From Kitasatospora sp. CB01950 (GTDB lineage: Bacteria > Actinomycetota > Actinomycetes > Streptomycetales > Streptomycetaceae), in assembly GCF_001905465.1 (NCBI RefSeq), contig NZ_LISX01000001.1:62001-126000 (forward strand): a stretch of 64,000 nucleotides of DNA, written 5' to 3'. Made by a program: the position numbers and the translations under genes. Below, one piece after another: positions 61,219 to 64,000 of the stretch; positions within the stretch are counted from its first letter, which is position 1, and every line of letters begins with the position of its first letter. The notes under the pieces were generated by a model. The model saw only the letters and a program-made list of their open reading frames with translations. It searched no databases and was not told where the DNA came from.

Positions 61219-62685
61219 ATGACCAACGGAACCACTGGGCTCCGCGAGTTCAAGATGCCCGACGTGGGCGAGGGCCTCACCGAGGCGGAGATCCTCACCT
61301 GGTACGTCAAGCCGGGCGACACCGTCACTGACGGGCAGGTGGTCTGCGAGGTGGAGACCGCCAAGGCCGCGGTCGAGCTGCCGATCCCGTTCACCGGCGT
61401 GGTCGAGGCGCTGCACTTCCCGGCGGGCACCACCGTCGACGTCGGCACCGCGATCATCGCGGTGGCCGTCGCCGGGGCCGCCCCGGCACCGGCCGCGCCC
61501 GCCGCGGCTCCGGTCGCCGCCCCGGCGGAGGCGGAGGCCGAGCCCGAGCCCGAGCGCCGCGAGGTGCTGGTCGGCTACGGCCCGCGCACCGGCTCGGCGC
61601 AGCGCCGGGCCCGCCGCACCAACGGTGCTCCGGCCACCGCCCCGGCGGCGCCGGCCGCTCCCGCAGCGCCGGTCGTGCCCGTCGCCCCGGCCGCTCCCGT
61701 CGCCCCGGCCGCTCCCGTCGCCCCGGCCGTTCCGGTGGCCGTGGTCGCGGAGGGCGAGCGCCCGCTGGCCAAGCCGCCGGTGCGCAAGCTCGCCAAGGAC
61801 CTCGGCATCGACCTGCGCACCGTGCGGCCGACCGGCCCGAACGGCGTGGTCACCCGCGAGGACGTGCACGCCGCGGCCGCCACCGCGGCCGGGACGGTCG
61901 TCGAGCCGGCCGCCGCGCCGGTGGCCGAGCCGGTGTCCGCTCCGGTGGCGGAGCAGCCCGTGCTGCCGGTGCCGACCGCGGTCGGGGACGTCCGGGTGCC
62001 GGTCAAGGGCGTCCGCAAGGCCACCGCGCAGGCGATGGTGGCCTCGGCGTTCACCGCACCGCACGTCACCGAGTTCGTCCAGGTCGACGTGACCCGGACG
62101 ATGAAGCTGGTGCGCAAGCTCAAGGAGAGCGGCGAACTGGGCGCCGGGGTGCGGGTCAGCCCGCTGCTGCTGGTCGCCAAGGCGCTGCTCACCGCGATCA
62201 AGCGGCACCCGGAGATCAACGCCAGCTGGGACGAGGCCGCCCAGGAGATCGTGATCAAGGGTGCGGTGAACCTCGGCATCGCCGCGGCCACCCCGCGCGG
62301 GCTGATCGTCCCGAACATCAAGGACGCTGGTTCCAAGACCCTCTCCCAGCTGGCCGTCTCGCTCGGCGAGCTGGTGGAGACCGCGCGGCAGGGCAAGACC
62401 TCCCCGGCGGACATGTCCGGCGGCAGCGTCACCATCACCAACGTCGGCGTGTTCGGCGTGGACACCGGCACCCCGATCCTCAACCCCGGCGAGGCCGCCA
62501 TCCTGGCCTTCGGCGCGGTGCGGGAGCTGCCCTGGGTGCACAAGGGCAAGGTGGTGCCCCGCCAGGTCACCACGCTGGCGCTGTCCTTCGACCACCGCCT
62601 GGTGGACGGCGAGCTCGGCTCCAAGGTGCTGGCGGACTGCGCCGCGATCCTGGAGTACCCGAAGCGCCTGATCACCTGGGGCTGA
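61219..62685 (+). CDS. bkdC: Branched-chain 2-oxoacid dehydrogenase E2 (lipoyl acyltransferase)
   Basis: Carries the acyl group on lipoate and passes it to CoA. The 488 residues have one lipoyl domain (about 8-85, lipoyl Lys49 in VETAKAAVE), an Ala/Pro hinge, a subunit-binding domain (VRKLAKDLGIDL to NGVVTREDV, about 190-225), a second Ala/Pro linker with APVAP repeats, and the catalytic domain with DHRLVDG near residue 458. AGCGAAG precedes ATG 61219. A strong terminator follows. The E3 (lipoamide dehydrogenase) gene is not in the window. Confidence 0.93.
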   Translation: MTNGTTGLREFKMPDVGEGLTEAEILTWYVKPGDTVTDGQVVCEVETAKAAVELPIPFTGVVEALHFPAGTTVDVGTAIIAVAVAGAAPAPAAPAAAPVAAPAEAEAEPEPERREVLVGYGPRTGSAQRRARRTNGAPATAPAAPAAPAAPVVPVAPAAPVAPAAPVAPAVPVAVVAEGERPLAKPPVRKLAKDLGIDLRTVRPTGPNGVVTREDVHAAAATAAGTVVEPAAAPVAEPVSAPVAEQPVLPVPTAVGDVRVPVKGVRKATAQAMVASAFTAPHVTEFVQVDVTRTMKLVRKLKESGELGAGVRVSPLLLVAKALLTAIKRHPEINASWDEAAQEIVIKGAVNLGIAAATPRGLIVPNIKDAGSKTLSQLAVSLGELVETARQGKTSPADMSGGSVTITNVGVFGVDTGTPILNPGEAAILAFGAVRELPWVHKGKVVPRQVTTLALSFDHRLVDGELGSKVLADCAAILEYPKRLITWG

Positions 62686-62697
62686 TCCGCCCCGGCC

Positions 62698-62733
62698 GTC
62701 GGGCCCCGCTCCGTTCGCGGAGCGGGGCCCGAC
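62698..62733 (+). terminator. Terminator of the bkd operon
   Basis: Arms GTCGGGCCCCGCTCC and GGAGCGGGGCCCGAC with a short loop, 13 bases after the bkdC stop and just before the convergent XRE gene. Confidence 0.88.
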
Positions 62734-62740
62734 GCGTTCC

Positions 62741-63004
62741 TCAGCCCCGGGCGGTGCGCCAGGCTGCGTGCGCCAGGGTGTGGAAGGCGTGGCTGCCGAC
62801 CCGGTCCAGGCCGAGCGCGGCGGCCAGCAGCGTGGCGGTGGCCGGGCGCGGGCCGGCCGTGCCGCGTTCCAGGTCGGACAGGGTGCGGATGCCCAGGCCC
62901 GCCTTGACGGCCAGTTCCTGCTGGGTCAGCCGGGCCCCCTGCCGCAGGGCCCGCAGGGCCCGTCCGAATGCCCTGCGCGGGTCCGTTTCCGGCCCGTTCT
63001 CCAT
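62741..63004 (-). CDS. Small XRE-type helix-turn-helix regulator
   Basis: Probable DNA-binding regulator, targets unknown. The 87 residues consist almost wholly of an XRE domain: LRALRQGARLTQQELAVKAG with recognition part IRTLSDLERGTAGPRPATATLLAAALGL. The end HAFHTLAHAAWRTARG resembles the start of larger multi-domain regulators (AfsR or BTAD type), so this may be a stand-alone form or a shortened copy. ATG 63004 has GGCGGAG close by. The 277-base gap to the next gene shows nothing I can name. Confidence 0.75.
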   Translation of the reverse strand: MENGPETDPRRAFGRALRALRQGARLTQQELAVKAGLGIRTLSDLERGTAGPRPATATLLAAALGLDRVGSHAFHTLAHAAWRTARG

Positions 63005-63281
63005 CTCCGCCGCCTTTCCCCCCGGATGATTCCGACCGGCAGAGTACCCCGCTCCGGGGCGGCCCGTTCGACCTTTACAACTCCGTTGCGGGCATTCGGA
63101 ATTGCTTGCTCCGATCGTTTCCGTGCGGTGATTGCGGCAGGCCGTCGGGGCGGATCGTGCATTGCGCCGCCCGAGGGAGTTTCGCGGCGGGCCGTCCGGG
63201 CCCGGGGCCGGGACGGGTACGTCTGTGCGACCAGCCACCCGCGCAGTCGGGCCGGGTGTCGTCGAGCGAGGATGTCCCCGT

Positions 63282-64000
63282 ATGCCGTCCGGTGCTCCCG
63301 GTCCCGTGATGCGTTCCGCGGCCGCCCTGCTGCTCGCCGCCGCCGCCGCGCTGCCCGTCGTGGTGGAACTGGCCTCGCCCTCGCCGTCCACGGCGATAGG
63401 CCCGCCGCTGCCGGGGCCGGACCGGGCCGCGCCGCCCGCCGCCCGTCCCGACCTGCGGGCCCCCGGCGCGCCCGCCGTGGACCTGCGGCTGTCCGGCGAC
63501 CCGGCCAACCGGATCACCCTGGTGCTGCTGGGCGACGGCTACACGGCGGCCCAGCAGCAGCTGTTCCACGAGCAGGCGGACCGGGCCTGGCACGCGCTGC
63601 TGGACATCGAGCCGTTCCGCACCTACCAGGAGTTCTTCAACATACGGCGGGTGGACGTGGTCTCCCCGGCGGCCGGGATCGCCGAGAGCGAGAGCGCCGG
63701 GAAGTCCCCCGCGACCCCGCTGGGCATGCACTTCTGGTGCGAGGGCACCGCACGCCTGCTGTGCGCGGACGAGGCCGCCACCGCCCGCTGGGCCGGGCAG
63801 GGCGAGGGCCCGCAGTACCTGATCGCGCTGGCCAACTCGACCGAGTACGGCGGGGCCGGCGGCACCGGGGTGACCACGCTGGCCGGCGGCAGCCCGGACG
63901 CCGGGCGGATCATCCAGCACGAGATCGGCCACACCGTCGGCCTGCTGGGCGACGAGTACGACAGCGCCCCGAGCGACCCGGACTACCCGAACCTCTCGCC
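63282..64000 (+). CDS. M64-family zinc peptidase (N-terminal part, runs off window)
   Basis: Secreted metallopeptidase of the IgA-peptidase M64 type. The visible 239 residues start with a signal sequence (VMRSAAALLLAAAAALPVVV), a Pro-rich mature start, then the conserved LVLLGDGYTAAQQQLFHEQA, FFNIRRVDVVSPAAG, and the zinc motif HEIGHTVGLLGDEY at about 213-226, in which both His and the following Asp/Glu-Tyr fit the family. GAGGA lies nine bases before the ATG. The C-terminal part is outside the window. Confidence 0.88.
   Translation, partial: MPSGAPGPVMRSAAALLLAAAAALPVVVELASPSPSTAIGPPLPGPDRAAPPAARPDLRAPGAPAVDLRLSGDPANRITLVLLGDGYTAAQQQLFHEQADRAWHALLDIEPFRTYQEFFNIRRVDVVSPAAGIAESESAGKSPATPLGMHFWCEGTARLLCADEAATARWAGQGEGPQYLIALANSTEYGGAGGTGVTTLAGGSPDAGRIIQHEIGHTVGLLGDEYDSAPSDPDYPNLS

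Overview
This window is the replication-origin region of a high-GC actinomycete chromosome, almost certainly Streptomyces or the close relative Kitasatospora. The reasons are the very high GC content, the frequent GTG starts, an oriC packed with DnaA boxes between dnaA and dnaN, gnd next to dnaN, many ParB-binding parS sites, a FemX-type peptidoglycan-bridge gene, and gene order that follows S. coelicolor (and, more loosely, the M. tuberculosis origin region). The species cannot be fixed from the sequence alone. I found no RNA genes, insertion sequences, prophage or CRISPR array.

Layout, left to right. (1) 1-4443: start of gnd, then dnaN, oriC and dnaA. (2) 4871-8419: rpmH, rnpA, yidD, yidC, jag and rsmG on the plus strand (ribosome, RNase P and membrane-insertion functions). 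(3) 8649-10687: parA-parB with nearby parS sites. (4) 10808-16880: a GNAT acetyltransferase, then on the minus strand trxA, trxB, a zinc-binding anti-sigma factor, an ECF sigma factor of the SigM position, and a membrane pseudokinase. A textbook SigR-type promoter lies before trxB. (5) 17171-23782: murJ (lipid II flippase), a DUF6049-type membrane protein and cca. (6) 23790-29000: an LppU-like membrane protein, an MFS transporter, a CHAP/peptidoglycan-binding protein, ino1 and a PadR regulator. (7) 29171-31804: a class A penicillin-binding protein, followed by a roughly 1.1 kb islet of unknown small genes bounded by two 67-bp direct repeats that each contain a terminator. (8) 33028-37323: a GT87-like membrane protein, an alanine-racemase-like protein, femX and a small membrane protein. 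(9) 37558-42818: rpsF, ssb, rpsR, rplI, a MATE exporter and dnaB. (10) 42841-49429: Eis-like acetyltransferase, HD hydrolase, manA, a metallo-beta-lactamase-fold protein, and the molybdenum-cofactor genes mobA, DUF6457 and moeA. (11) 49610-56948: a potassium-channel protein, quinone oxidoreductase, a proline-rich exported protein, the proteasome activator Bpa and two membrane Ser/Thr kinases. (12) 56967-64000: a phosphotransferase, a NarL-type response regulator, the branched-chain 2-oxoacid dehydrogenase operon bkdABC, a small XRE regulator and the start of an M64 peptidase.

The genes serve three linked jobs: starting and segregating the chromosome (DnaA, DnaN, DnaB, SSB, ParA, ParB, oriC, parS), building the cell envelope (YidC, MurJ, pseudokinase, PBP, FemX, PadR), and redox or stress control (SigR promoter, TrxA/TrxB, SigM and its anti-sigma factor).

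The most noteworthy signals are outside the genes: a DnaA-trio-like unwinding element beside two DnaA boxes in oriC; a second DnaA-box cluster before dnaB; ten parS sites of two sequence classes, two of them inside the sigM coding sequence and one forming the heart of a 36-bp palindrome after parB; the repeat-bounded islet; 40-bp tandem repeats at the ino1 stop codon; and a phased triple palindrome between padR and the penicillin-binding protein gene.
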